From Ephemerocybe angulata (lineage: Eukaryota > Basidiomycota > Agaricomycetes > Agaricales > Psathyrellaceae): 31,140 nt of DNA. The first letter of the stretch is position 1, and every line of letters starts with the position of its first letter. The position numbers and the translations under genes are program-made. Location of the stretch: contig JAACJK010000033.1 in assembly GCA_013368325.1 (NCBI GenBank), forward strand, positions 1 to 31,140, given 5' to 3'. Positions 1 through 12,880 of this stretch are shown one piece after another. The notes below the pieces were generated by a model, which searched no databases, had not been told where the DNA came from, and saw only the letters and a list, made by a program, of their open reading frames with translations.

Positions 1-136
1 CAACACGGCACCCATCTCTGTCCCCACACCCTTCATCCAAGATGCCCTGCCTAACCCTCCTCCCAACTCACGCTCTGTCCCCTGTCCATTCCAAACTACT
101 CTCTTCTCCCTTTCCACCTCATCCGTGCTGTCTTTT
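1..136 (+). repeat. Partial array unit (3' end) at window edge
   Basis: The last 136 bases of a unit, corresponding to the end of monomer C. It carries type I states such as TCCGTGCTG, and a small private deletion in CAACTCACGCTCTG, where other units read CAACTCACTCGCTCTG. The remainder of this copy lies outside the window. Confidence 0.95.
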
Positions 137-1546
137 CCTAAACCTCGCCCAATGCACTGCTTGCGTTCACATGATCTCTTTCTCACGTGCTGCCTCGCAC
201 GTTCACGTGTCACCCTCTCAAACTCTCCCTCGACCTCCCTGACCCTTGATCGACTTGCTTTCAAACGTCCAACCCTCTCCCTTACACTCCTCTCCACCTG
301 CATCATTTTCTTTCCAACCCCTCCCTCCATTTCGCATGCATCGACCATCCACGCTTCCCTAACTCTCCCCATTTATTTCCTAAACCTCTCCCCAACGGAC
401 TCCACGTCTTGCACATGCATCTCTTCTCGCTTGCATAAACACCTTGTTCTGTTTCCATTCAACCCGACACATTTTGCCTTCCGCGTTGTCTCCTAACCCT
501 TGTCCAAACGTTTTCAACCATCTCCGCACACCGACTTGCTCCGTCGCACACTTGACCTCATCCACGATGTATCCTAAACCTCGCCCTGACGCATGGCTTG
601 CGTTCACATGATCTCTTTCTCACGCACTGCCTCGTGTGTTCCCGTGTCACCTCTCGGACTTTCCCTCGATCTCCCTGAGCCTGCGATCCACCAACAACTC
701 GCTTTCAAATGTTCGACCCTCTTCATTTCATTTCATTCCCAAACCCTCTCCCTTGCCCTTCTCCGCCTGCATCATTTCCTTTCAAACACCTCCTGCCATT
801 GCGCATGCTTCAACGCTCCCGTTCTCTCCATCTGATTCCCTAAACCTCTCCCGCACGGTCTGCTTGTGTTTCCTTTCAAACTCGGTTCAAACACCTCGCT
901 CTCGTTCCATTTCCTAAACCTCCCAAACGGACTCCCCGTATCGCACATGCATCTCTTCTCGCTTGCCTTTCCTTTCAAACGCCTCGATCTGTTTCCATTC
1001 CATTTGTCTTCCGCATTGTCTCCTAACCCTTGTCCAAACGGTTTCAACCATCTCCGCACACCGCGACTCGCCACTCTACGACCACTGCCTTGTCTCAATT
1101 TCCTAACCCTTTCCGGATGCTCTCATTCCTCCGTGTTCTTCACATACATCACTCCCACTTGACCCACCAGCATGTCTCAATCTTGCCAATTCATTGATCT
1201 TCTGTGATGCCTAAACCTCGTCCGAACGGCCGCTCTCTTCCCCGACCGCATCTGCAATTCCCACGGCCACGCCACATCATTTCCATCAACCGGATTTGAT
1301 GACTCTTTCCCACCATTGTCCAAACGCCCTTTGTTTATTCCCGTCACATGCCCCTGCGATTCCCACACACATGCATCTCGCTCGGCGTCGTCTCTCACCG
1401 CCCGCATCCAACACGGCACCCATCTCTGTCCCCACACCCTTCATCCAAGATGCCCTGCCTAACCCTCCTCCCAACTCACTCGCTCTGTCCCCTGTCCATT
1501 CCAAACTACTCTCTTCTCCCTTTCCACCTCATCCGTGCTGTCTTTT
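137..1546 (+). repeat. Array unit 1 (1410 bp, type I with many small indels)
   Basis: One of the most diverged full units. It has several one- or two-base indels relative to its neighbours, mostly in short runs: CTCGCCCAATG instead of CTCGCCCCAATG, CGACCATCC instead of CGACCACATCC, CACATTTTGCC with an extra T, GTCACCTCTCGG lacking one C, CCTCCCAAACGG lacking CT, and CCCTTTCCGG lacking a C. It is type I at most diagnostic sites but has the type II state GGCGTCGTCTC near 1384. Confidence 0.95.
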
Positions 1547-2951
1547 CCTAAACCTCGCCCCAATGCACTGCTTGCGTTCACATGATCTCTTTCTCACGTG
1601 CTGCCTCGCACGTTCACGTGTCACCCTCTCAAACTCTCCCTCGACCTCCCTGACCCTTGATCGACTTGCTTTCAAACGTCCAACCCTCTCCCTTACACTC
1701 CTCTCCACCTGCATCATTTTCTTTCCAACCCCTCCCTCCATTTCGCATGCATCGACCACATCCACGCTTCCCTAACTCTCCCCATTTTATTTCCTAAACC
1801 TCTCCCCAACGGACTCCACGTCTTGCACATGCATCTCTTCTCGCTTGCATAAACACCTTGTTCTGTTTCCATTCAACCCGACACATTTGCCTTCCGCGTT
1901 GTCTCCTAACCCTTGTCCAAACGTTTTCAACCATCTCCGCACACCGACTTGCTCCGTCGCACACCTTGACCTCATCCACGATGTATCCTAAACCTCGCCC
2001 TGACGCATGGCTTGCGTTCACATGATCTCTTTCTCACGCACTGCCTCGTGTGTTCCCGTGTCACCCTCTCGGACTTTCCCTCGATCTCCCTGAGCCTGCG
2101 ATCCACCAACAGCTCGCTTTCAAATGTTCGACCCTCTTCATTTCATTTCCATTCCCAAACCCTCTCCTTGCCCTTCTCCGCCTGCATCATTTCCTTTCAA
2201 ACACCTCCTGCCATTGCGCATGCTTCAACGCTCCCCGTTCTCTCCATCTGATTCCCTAAACCTCTCCCGCACGGTCTGCTTGTGTTTCCTTTCAAACTCG
2301 GTTCAAACACCTCGCTCTCGTTCCATTTCCTAAACCTCTCCCAAACGGACTCCCCGTATCGCACATGCATCTCTTCTCGCTTGCCTTTCCTTTCAAACGC
2401 CTCGATCTGTTTCCATTCCATTTGTCTTCCGCATTGTCTCCTAACCCTTGTCCAAACGGTTTCAACCATCTCCGCACACCGCGACTCGCCACTCTACGAC
2501 ACTGCCTTGTCTCAATTTCCTAACCCTTTCCCGGATGCTCTCATTCCTCCGTGTTCTTCACATACATCACTCCCACTTGACCCACCAGCATGTCTCAATC
2601 TTGCCAATTCATTGATCTTCTGTGATGCCTAAACCTCGTCCGAACGGCGCCCCCCACCGCATACAATTCCACGCCACGCCACATCATTTCCATCAACCTG
2701 ATTTGATGACTCTTTCCCACCATTGTCCAAACGCCCTTGTTTATTCCCGTCACATGCCCCTGCGATTCCCACACATGCATCTCGCTCGGCGTCATCTCTC
2801 ACCGCCCGCATCCAACACGGCACCCATCTCTGTCCCCACACCCTTCATCCAAGATGCCCTGCCTAACCCTCCTCCCAACTCACTCGCTCTGTCCCCTGTC
2901 CCATTCCAAACTACTCTCTTCTCCCTTTCCACCTCATCCGCGCTGTCTTTT
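1547..2951 (+). repeat. Array unit 2 (1405 bp, shortest unit; mosaic of types I and II)
   Basis: The shortest unit, mainly because about 13 bp are missing just after CGAACGG near 2647, where other units read CCGCTCTCTTCCCC. It also lacks one CA in CCCACACATGC near 2770 and two bases in CTACGACACTGCC near 2497. Most sites are type I, but three separated sites carry type II states: CAACAGCTCGC near 2108, CAACCTGATTTG near 2694 and TCCGCGCTG near 2937. This suggests exchange between the two unit types rather than simple descent. Confidence 0.95.
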
Positions 2952-4366
2952 CCTAAACCTCGCCCCAATGCACTGCTTGCGTTCACATGATCTCTTTCTC
3001 ACGTGCTGCCTCGCACGTTCACGTGTCACCCTCTCAAACTCTCCCTCGACCTCCCTGACCCTTGATCGACTTGCTTTCAAACGTCCAACCCTCTCCCTTA
3101 CACTCCTCTCCCCCTGCATCATTTTCTTCCAACCCCTCCCTCCATTTCGCATGCATCGACCACATCCACGCTTCCCTAACTCTCCCCATTTTATTTCCTA
3201 AACCTCTCCCAACGGACTCCACGTCTTGCACATGCATCTCTTCTCGCTTGCATAAACACCTTGTTCTGTTTCCATTCAACCCGACACATTTGCCTTCCGC
3301 GTTGTCTCCTAACCCTTGTCCAAACGTTTTCAACCATCTCCGCACACCGACTTGCTCCGTCGCACACCTTGACCTCATCCACGATGTATCCTAAACCTCG
3401 CCCTGACGCATGGCTTGCGTTCACATGATCTCTTTCTCACGCACTGCCTCGTGTGTTCCCGTGTCACCCTCTCGGACTTTCCCTCGATCTCCCTGAGCCT
3501 GCGATCCACCAACAACTCGCTTTCAAATGTTCGACCCTCTTCATTTCATTTCCATTCCCAAACCCTCTCCCTTGCCCTTCTCCGCCTGCATCATTTCCTT
3601 TCAAACACCTCCTGCCATTGCGCATGCTTCAACGCTCCCCGTTCTCTCCATCTGATTCCCTAAACCTCCCGCACGGTCTGCTTGTGTTTCCTTTCAAACT
3701 CGGTTCAAACACCTCGCTCTCGTTCCATTTCCTAAACCTCTCCCAAACGGACTCCCCGTATCGCACATGCATCTCTTCTCGCTTGCCTTTCCTTTCAAAC
3801 GCCTCGATCTGTTTCCATTCCATTTGTCTTCCGCATTGTCTCCTAACCCTTGTCCAAACGGTTTCAACCATCTCCGCACACCGCGACTCGCCACTCTACG
3901 ACCACTGCCTTGTCTCAATTTCCTAACCCTTTCCCGGATGCTCTCATTCCTCCGTGTTCTTCACATACATCACTCCCACTTGACCCACCAGCATGTCTCA
4001 ATCTTGCCAATTCATTGATCTTCTGTGATGCCTAAACCTCGTCCGAACGGCCGCTCTCTTCCCCGACCGCATCTGCAATTCCCACGCCACGCCACATCAT
4101 TTCCATCAACCGGATTTGATGACTCTTTCCCACCATTGTCCAAACGCCCTTGTTTATTCCCGTCACATGCCCCTGCGATTCCCACACACATGCATCTCGC
4201 TCGGCGTCATCTCTCACCGCCCGCATCCAACACGGCACCCATCTCTGTCCCCACACCCTTCATCCAAGATGCCCTGCCTAACCCTCCTCCCAACTCACTC
4301 GCTCTGTCCCCTGTCCCATTCCAAACTACTCTCTTCTCCCTTTCCACCTCATCCGTGCTGTCTTTT
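2952..4366 (+). repeat. Array unit 3 (1415 bp, type I)
   Basis: Type I unit. Four missing bases account for its length relative to 1419: TTTTCTTCCAACC near 3122 (one T), CCTCTCCCAACGG near 3202 (one C) and CCTCCCGCACGG near 3664 (two bases). It has a private substitution, CTCTCCCCCTGC for CTCTCCACCTGC, near 3107. Confidence 0.95.
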
Positions 4367-5785
4367 CCTAAACCTCGCCCCAATGCACTGCTTGCGTTCA
4401 CATGATCTCTTTCTCACGTGCTGCCTCGCACGTTCACGTGTCACCCTCTCAAACTCTCCCTCGACCTCCCTGACCCTTGATCGACTTGCTTTCAAACGTC
4501 CAACCCTCTCCCTTACACTCCTCTCCACCTGCATCATTTTCTTTCCAACCCCTCCCTCCATTTCGCATGCATCGACCACATCCACGCTTCCCTAACTCTC
4601 CCCATTTTATTTCCTAAACCTCTCCCCAACGGACTCCACGTCTTGCACATGCATCTCTTCTCGCTTGCATAAACACCTTGTTCTGTTTCCATTCAACCCG
4701 ACACATTTGCCTTCCGCGTTGTCTCCTAACCCTTGTCCAAACGTTTTCAACCATCTCCGCACACCGACTTGCTCCGTCGCACACCTTGACCTCATCCACG
4801 ATGTATCCTAAACCTCGCCCTGACGCATGGCTTGCGTTCACATGATCTCTTTCTCACGCACTGCCTCGTGTGTTCCCGTGTCACCCTCTCGGACTTTCCC
4901 TCGATCTCCCTGAGCCTGCGATCCACCAACAACTCGCTTTCAAATGTTCGACCCTCTTCATTTCATTTCCATTCCCAAACCCTCTCCCTTGCCCTTCTCC
5001 GCCTGCATCATTTCCTTTCAAACACCTCCTGCCATTGCGCATGCTTCAACGCTCCCCGTTCTCTCCATCTGATTCCCTAAACCTCTCCCGCACGGTCTGC
5101 TTGTGTTTCCTTTCAAACTCGGTTCAAACACCTCGCTCTCGTTCCATTTCCTAAACCTCTCCCAAACGGACTCCCCGTATCGCACATGCATCTCTTCTCG
5201 CTTGCCTTTCCTTTCAAACGCCTCGATCTGTTTCCATTCCATTTGTCTTCCGCATTGTCTCCTAACCCTTGTCCAAACGGTTTCAACCATCTCCGCACAC
5301 CGCGACTCGCCACTCTACGACCACTGCCTTGTCTCAATTTCCTAACCTTTCCCGGATGCTCTCATTCCTCCGTGTTCTTCACATACATCACTCCCACTTG
5401 ACCCACCAGCATGTCTCAATCTTGCCAATTCATTGATCTTCTGTGATGCCTAAACCTCGTCCGAACGGCCGCTCTCTTCCCCGACCGCATCTGCAATTCC
5501 CACGGCCACGCCACATCATTTCCATCAACCGGATTTGATGACTCTTTCCCACCATTGTCCAAACGCCCTTGTTTATTCCCGTCACATGCCCCTGCGATTC
5601 CCACACACATGCATCTCGCTCGGCGTCATCTCTCACCGCCCGCATCCAACACGGCACCCATCTCTGTCCCCACACCCTTCATCCAAGATGCCCTGCCTAA
5701 CCCTCCTCCCAACTCACTCGCTCTGTCCCCTGTCCCATTCCAAACTACTCTCTTCTCCCTTTCCACCTCATCCGTGCTGTCTTTT
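4367..5785 (+). repeat. Array unit 4 (1419 bp, type I)
   Basis: Type I unit with CACGGCCACGCC near 5501 (one G more than the CACGCCACGCC of units 3, 6 and 7) and CCTAACCTTTCCC near 5341, one C short of the usual CCTAACCCTTTCCC. Confidence 0.95.
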
Positions 5786-7203
5786 CCTAAACCTCGCCCC
5801 AATGCACTGCTTGCGTTCACATGATCTCTTTCTCACGTGCTGCCTCGCACGTTCACGTGTCACCCTCTCAAACTCTCCCTCGACCTCCCTGACCCTTGAT
5901 CGACTTGCTTTCAAACGTCCAACCCTCTCCCTTACACTCCTCTCCACCTGCATCATTTTCTTTCCAACCCCTCCCTCCATTTCGCATGCATCGACCACAT
6001 CCACGCTTCCCTAACTCTCCCCATTTTATTTCCTAAACCTCTCCCCAACGGACTCCACGTCTTGCACATGCATCTCTTCTCGCTTGCATAAACACCTTGT
6101 TCTGTTTCCATTCAACCCGACACATTTGCCTTCCGCGTTGTCTCCTAACCCTTGTCCAAACGTTTTCAACCATCTCCGCACACCGACTTGCTCCGTCGCA
6201 CACCTTGACCTCATCCACGATGTATCCTAAACCTCGCCCTGACGCATGGCTTGCGTTCACATGATCTCTTTCTCACGCACTGCCTCGTGTGTTCCCGTGT
6301 CACCCTCTCGGACTTTCCCTCGATCTCCCTGAGCCTGCGATCCACCAACACTCGCTTTCAAATGTTCGACCCTCTTCATTTCATTTCCATTCCCAAACCC
6401 TCTCCCTTGCCCTTCTCCGCCTGCATCATTTCCTTTCAAACACCTCCTGCCATTGCGCATGCTTCAACGCTCCCCGTTCTCTCCATCTGATTCCCTAAAC
6501 CTCTCCCGCACGGTCTGCTTGTGTTTCCTTTCAAACTCGGTTCAAACACCTCGCTCTCGTTCCATTTCCTAAACCTCTCCCAAACGGACTCCCCGTATCG
6601 CACATGCATCTCTTCTCGCTTGCCTTTCCTTTCAAACGCCTCGATCTGTTTCCATTCCATTTGTCTTCCGCATTGTCTCCTAACCCTTGTCCAAACGGTT
6701 TCAACCATCTCCGCACACCGCGACTCGCCACTCTACGACCACTGCCTTGTCTCAATTTCCTAACCCTTTCCCGGATGCTCTCATTCCTCCGTGTTCTTCA
6801 CATACATCACTCCCACTTGACCCACCAGCATGTCTCAATCTTGCCAATTCATTGATCTTCTGTGATGCCTAAACCTCGTCCGAACGGCCGCTCTCTTCCC
6901 CGACCGCATCTGCAATTCCCACGGCCACGCCACATCATTTCCATCAACCGGATTTGATGACTCTTTCCCACCATTGTCCAAACGCCCTTGTTTATTCCCG
7001 TCACATGCCCCTGCGATTCCCACACACATGCATCTCGCTCGGCGTCATCTCTCACCGCCCGCATCCAACACGGCACCCATCTCTGTCCCCACACCCTTCA
7101 TCCAAGATGCCCTGCCTAACCCTCCTCCCAACTCACTCGCTCTGTCCCCTGTCCATTCCAAACTACTCTCTTCTCCCTTTCCACCTCATCCGTGCTGTCT
7201 TTT
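5786..7203 (+). repeat. Array unit 5 (1418 bp, type I)
   Basis: Type I unit. It lacks one A in CCACCAACACTCGC near 6343, where other type I units read CCACCAACAACTCGC. It keeps CACGGCCACGCC near 6920, as in units 1 and 4. Confidence 0.95.
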
Positions 7204-8621
7204 CCTAAACCTCGCCCCAATGCACTGCTTGCGTTCACATGATCTCTTTCTCACGTGCTGCCTCGCACGTTCACGTGTCACCCTCTCAAACTCTCCCTCG
7301 ACCTCCCTGACCCTTGATCGACTTGCTTTCAAACGTCCAACCCTCTCCCTTACACTCCTCTCCACCTGCATCATTTTCTTTCCAACCCCTCCCTCCATTT
7401 CGCATGCATCGACCACATCCACGCTTCCCTAACTCTCCCCATTTTATTTCCTAAACCTCTCCCCAACGGACTCCACGTCTTGCACATGCATCTCTTCTCG
7501 CTTGCATAAACACCTTGTTCTGTTTCCATTCAACCCGACACATTTGCCTTCCGCGTTGTCTCCTAACCCTTGTCCAAACGTTTTCAACCATCTCCGCACA
7601 CCGACTTGCTCCGTCGCACACCTTGACCTCATCCACGATGTATCCTAAACCTCGCCCTGACGCATGGCTTGCGTTCACATGATCTCTTTCTCACGCACTG
7701 CCTCGTGTGTTCCCGTGTCACCCTCTCGGACTTTCCCTCGATCTCCCTGAGCCTGCGATCCACCAACAACTCGCTTTCAAATGTTCGACCCTCTTCATTT
7801 CATTTCCATTCCCAAACCCTCTCCCTTGCCCTTCTCCGCCTGCATCATTTCCTTTCAAACACCTCCTGCCATTGCGCATGCTTCAACGCTCCCCGTTCTC
7901 TCCATCTGATTCCCTAAACCTCTCCCGCACGGTCTGCTTGTGTTTCCTTTCAAACTCGGTTCAAACACCTCGCTCTCGTTCCATTTCCTAAACCTCTCCC
8001 AAACGGACTCCCCGTATCGCACATGCATCTCTTCTCGCTTGCCTTTCCTTTCAAACGCCTCGATCTGTTTCCATTCCATTTGTCTTCCGCATTGTCTCCT
8101 AACCCTTGTCCAAACGGTTTCAACCATCTCCGCACACCGCGACTCGCCACTCTACGACCACTGCCTTGTCTCAATTTCCTAACCCTTTCCCGGATGCTCT
8201 CATTCCTCCGTGTTCTTCACATACATCACTCCCACTTGACCCACCAGCATGTCTCAATCTTGCCAATTCATTGATCTTCTGTGATGCCTAAACCTCGTCC
8301 GAACGGCCGCTCTCTTCCCCGACCGCATCTGCAATTCCCACGCCACGCCACATCATTTCCATCAACCGGATTTGATGACTCTTTCCCACCATTGTCCAAA
8401 CGCCCTTGTTTATTCCCGTCACATGCCCCTGCGATTCCCACACACATGCATCTCGCTCGGCGTCATCTCTCACCGCCCGCATCCAACACGGCACCCATCT
8501 CTGTCCCCACACCCTTCATCCAAGATGCCCTGCCTAACCCTCCTCCCAACTCACTCGCTCTGTCCCCTGTCCATTCCAAACTACTCTCTTCTCCCTTTCC
8601 ACCTCATCCGTGCTGTCTTTT
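7204..8621 (+). repeat. Array unit 6 (1418 bp, type I; good type I reference)
   Basis: A clean type I unit with no private indel noticed. Diagnostic states: AAACGGTTTCAACCATC near 8113, CACCGCGACTCG near 8135, CAACCGGATTTG near 8363, ATTGTCCAAACGCC near 8391, GGCGTCATCTC near 8459 and TCCGTGCTG near 8608. Confidence 0.95.
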
Positions 8622-10040
8622 CCTAAACCTCGCCCCAATGCACTGCTTGCGTTCACATGATCTCTTTCTCACGTGCTGCCTCGCACGTTCACGTGTCACC
8701 CTCTCAAACTCTCCCTCGACCTCCCTGACCCTTGATCGACTTGCTTTCAAACGTCCAACCCTCTCCCTTACACTCCTCTCCACCTGCATCATTTTCTTTC
8801 CAACCCCTCCCTCCATTTCGCATGCATCGACCACATCCACGCTTCCCTAACTCTCCCCATTTTATTTCCTAAACCTCTCCCCAACGGACTCCACGTCTTG
8901 CACATGCATCTCTTCTCGCTTGCATAAACACCTTGTTCTGTTTCCATTCAACCCGACACATTTGCCTTCCGCGTTGTCTCCTAACCCTTGTCCAAACGTT
9001 TTCAACCATCTCCGCACACCGACTTGCTCCGTCGCACACCTTGACCTCATCCACGATGTATCCTAAACCTCGCCCTGACGCATGGCTTGCGTTCACATGA
9101 TCTCTTTCTCACGCACTGCCTCGTGTGTTCCCGTGTCACCCTCTCGGACTTTCCCTCGATCTCCCTGAGCCTGCGATCCACCAACAACTCGCTTTCAAAT
9201 GTTCGACCCTCTTCATTTCATTTCCATTCCCAAACCCTCTCCCTTGCCCTTCTCCGCCTGCATCATTTCCTTTCAAACACCTCCTGCCATTGCGCATGCT
9301 TCAACGCTCCCCGTTCTCTCCATCTGATTCCCTAAACCTCTCCCGCACGGTCTGCTTGTGTTTCCTTTCAAACTCGGTTCAAACACCTCGCTCTCGTTCC
9401 ATTTCCTAAACCTCTCCCAAACGGACTCCCCGTATCGCACATGCATCTCTTCTCGCTTGCCTTTCCTTTCAAACGCCTCGATCTGTTTCCATTCCATTTG
9501 TCTTCCGCATTGTCTCCTAACCCTTGTCCAAACGGTTTCAACCATCTCCGCACACCGCGACTCGCCACTCTACGACCACTGCCTTGTCTCAATTTCCTAA
9601 CCCTTTCCCGGATGCTCTCATTCCTCCGTGTTCTGCACATACATCACTCCCACTTGACCCACCAGCATGTCTCAATCTTGCCAATTCATTGATCTTCTGT
9701 GATGCCTAAACCTCGTCCGAACGGCCGCTCTCTTCCCCGACCGCATCTGCAATTCCCACGCCACGCCACATCATTTCCATCAACCGGATTTGATGACTCT
9801 TTCCCACCATTGTCCAAACGCCCTTGTTTATTCCCGTCACATGCCCCTGCGATTCCCACACACATGCATCTCGCTCGGCGTCATCTCTCACCGCCCGCAT
9901 CCAACACGGCACCCATCTCTGTCCCCACACCCTTCATCCAAGATGCCCTGCCTAACCCTCCTCCCAACTCACTCGCTCTGTCCCCTGTCGCATTCCAAAC
10001 TACTCTCTTCTCCCTTTCCACCTCATCCGCGCTGTCTTTT
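8622..10040 (+). repeat. Array unit 7 (1419 bp, type I changing to type II at its 3' end)
   Basis: Mostly type I, but the right part shows the first type II states of the main switch: GTTCTGCACAT near 9630, CCTGTCGCATTCC near 9984 and TCCGCGCTG near 10026. Type I states lie between these, for example CAACCGGATTTG near 9781 and GGCGTCATCTC near 9878. The switch is therefore patchy, not a single clean breakpoint. Confidence 0.95.
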
Positions 10041-11459
10041 CCTAAACCTCGCCCCAATGCACTGCTTGCGTTCACATGATCTCTTTCTCACGTGCTGCCT
10101 CGCACGTTCACGTGTCGCCCTCTCAAACTCTCCCTCGACCTCCCTGACCCTTGATCGACTTGCTTTCAAACGTCCAACCCTCTCCCTTACACTCCTCTCC
10201 ACCTGCATCATTTTCTTTCCAACCCCTCCCTCCATTTCGCATGCATCGACCACATCCACGCTTCCCTAACTCTCCCCATTTTATTTCCTAAACCTCTCCC
10301 CAACGGACTCCACGTCTTGCACATGCATCTCTTCTCGCTTGCATAAACACCTTGTTCTGTTTCCATTCAACCCGACACATTTGCTTCCGCGTTGTCTCCT
10401 AACCCTTGTCCAAACGTTTTCAACCATCTCCGCACACCGACTTGCTCCATCGCACACCTTGACCTCATCCACGATGTATCCTAAACCTCGCCCTGACGCA
10501 TGGCTTGCGTTCACATGATCTCTTTCTCACGCACTGCCTCGGTGGTGTTCCCGTGTCACCCTCTCGGACTTTCCCTCGATCTCCCTGAGCCTGCGATCCA
10601 CCAACAGCTCGCTTTCAAATGTTCGACCTCTTCATTTCATTTCCATTCCCAAACCCTCTCCCTTGCCCTTCTCCGCCTGCATCATTTCCTTTCAAACACC
10701 TCCTGCCATTGCGCATGCTTCAACACTCCCCGTTCTCTCCATCTGATTCCCTAAACCTCTCCCGCACGGTCTGCTTGTGTTTCCTTTCAAACTCGGTTCA
10801 AACACCTCGCTCTCGTTCCATTTCCTAAACCTCTCCCAAACGGACTCCCCGTATCGCACATGCATCTCTTCTCGCTTGCCTTTCCTTTCAAACGCCTCGA
10901 TCTGTTTCCATTCCATTTGTCTTCCGCATTGTCTCCTAACCCTTGTCCAAACAGTTTCAACCGTCTCCGCACACCGCAACTCGCCACTCTACGACCACTG
11001 CCTTGTCTCAATTTCCTAACCCTTTCCCGGATGCTCTCATTCCTCCGTGTTCTGCACATACATCACTCCCACTTGACCCACCAGCATGTCTCAATCTTGC
11101 CAATTCATTGATCTTCTGTGATGCCTAAACCTCGTCCGAACGGCCGCTCTCTTCCCCGACCGCATCTGCAATTCCCACGCCCACGCCACATCATTTCCAT
11201 CAACCTGATTTGATGACTCTTTCCCACCCTTGTCCAAACACCTTTGTTTATTCCCGTCACATGCCCCTGCGATTCCCACACACATGCATCTCGCTCGGCG
11301 TCGTCTCTCACCGCCCGCATCCAACACGGCACCCATCTCTGTCCCCACACCCTTCATCCAAGATGCCCTGCCTAACCCTCCTCCCAACTCACTCCCTCTG
11401 TCCCTGTCGCATTCCAAACTACTCTCTTCTCCCTTTCCACCTCATCCGCGCTGTCTTTT
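10041..11459 (+). repeat. Array unit 8 (1419 bp, early type II with private indels)
   Basis: Type II at nearly all diagnostic sites, but it keeps the type I spelling CGCCCCAATG at its start. Private changes: ACATTTGCTTCC near 10377 (one C short), GCCTCGGTGGTGTTCCC near 10537 (two extra bases), GTTCGACCTCTTC near 10621 (one C short) and CTGTCCCTGTCGC near 11398 (one C short). Together with the CGCCCC start, these explain the two-base difference from 1421. Confidence 0.95.
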
Positions 11460-12880
11460 CCTAAACCTCGCCCCCAATGCACTGCTTGCGTTCACATGAT
11501 CTCTTTCTCACGTGCTGCCTCGCACGTTCACGTGTCGCCCTCTCAAACTCTCCCTCGACCTCCCTGACCCTTGATCGACTTGCTTTCAAACGTCCAACCC
11601 TCTCCCTTACACTCCTCTCCACCTGCATCATTTTCTTTCCAACCCCTCCCTCCATTTCGCATGCATCGACCACATCCACGCTTCCCTAACTCTCCCCATT
11701 TTATTTCCTAAACCTCTCCCCAACGGACTCCACGTCTTGCACATGCATCTCTTCTCGCTTGCATAAACACCTTGTTCTGTTTCCATTCAACCCGACACAT
11801 TTGCCTTCCGCGTTGTCTCCTAACCCTTGTCCAAACGTTTTCAACCATCTCCGCACACCGACTTGCTCCATCGCACACCTTGACCTCATCCACGATGTAT
11901 CCTAAACCTCGCCCTGACGCATGGCTTGCGTTCACATGATCTCTTTCTCACGCACTGCCTCGTGTGTTCCCGTGTCACCCTCTCGGACTTTCCCTCGATC
12001 TCCCTGAGCCTGCGATCCACCAACAGCTCGCTTTCAAATGTTCGACCCTCTTCATTTCATTTCCATTCCCAAACCCTCTCCCTTGCCCTTCTCCGCCTGC
12101 ATCATTTCCTTTCAAACACCTCCTGCCATTGCGCATGCTTCAACACTCCCCGTTCTCTCCATCTGATTCCCTAAACCTCTCCCGCACGGTCTGCTTGTGT
12201 TTCCTTTCAAACTCGGTTCAAACACCTCGCTCTCGTTCCATTTCCTAAACCTCTCCCAAACGGACTCCCCGTATCGCACATGCATCTCTTCTCGCTTGCC
12301 TTTCCTTTCAAACGCCTCGATCTGTTTCCATTCCATTTGTCTTCCGCATTGTCTCCTAACCCTTGTCCAAACAGTTTCAACCGTCTCCGCACACCGCAAC
12401 TCGCCACTCTACGACCACTGCCTTGTCTCAATTTCCTAACCCTTTCCCGGATGCTCTCATTCCTCCGTGTTCTGCACATACATCACTCCCACTTGACCCA
12501 CCAGCATGTCTCAATCTTGCCAATTCATTGATCTTCTGTGATGCCTAAACCTCGTCCGAACGGCCGCTCTCTTCCCCGACCGCATCTGCAATTCCCACGC
12601 CCACGCCACATCATTTCCATCAACCTGATTTGATGACTCTTTCCCACCCTTGTCCAAACACCTTTGTTTATTCCCGTCACATGCCCCTGCGATTCCCACA
12701 CACATGCATCTCGCTCGGCGTCGTCTCTCACCGCCCGCATCCAACACGGCACCCATCTCTGTCCCCACACCCTTCATCCAAGATGCCCTGCCTAACCCTC
12801 CTCCCAACTCACTCCCTCTGTCCCCTGTCGCATTCCAAACTACTCTCTTCTCCCTTTCCACCTCATCCGCGCTGTCTTTT

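Noticed and set aside
8281..8850. Long open frames inside the array (up to 189 codons on +, 134 on -), seen in most units
   Set aside because: They overlap on both strands and in several frames, and several lack an ATG. The same frame is broken in other units by one-base indels (159 codons in one unit, 84 in another). The period of 1421 is not a multiple of three. Stop codons are rare because the strand is pyrimidine-rich.
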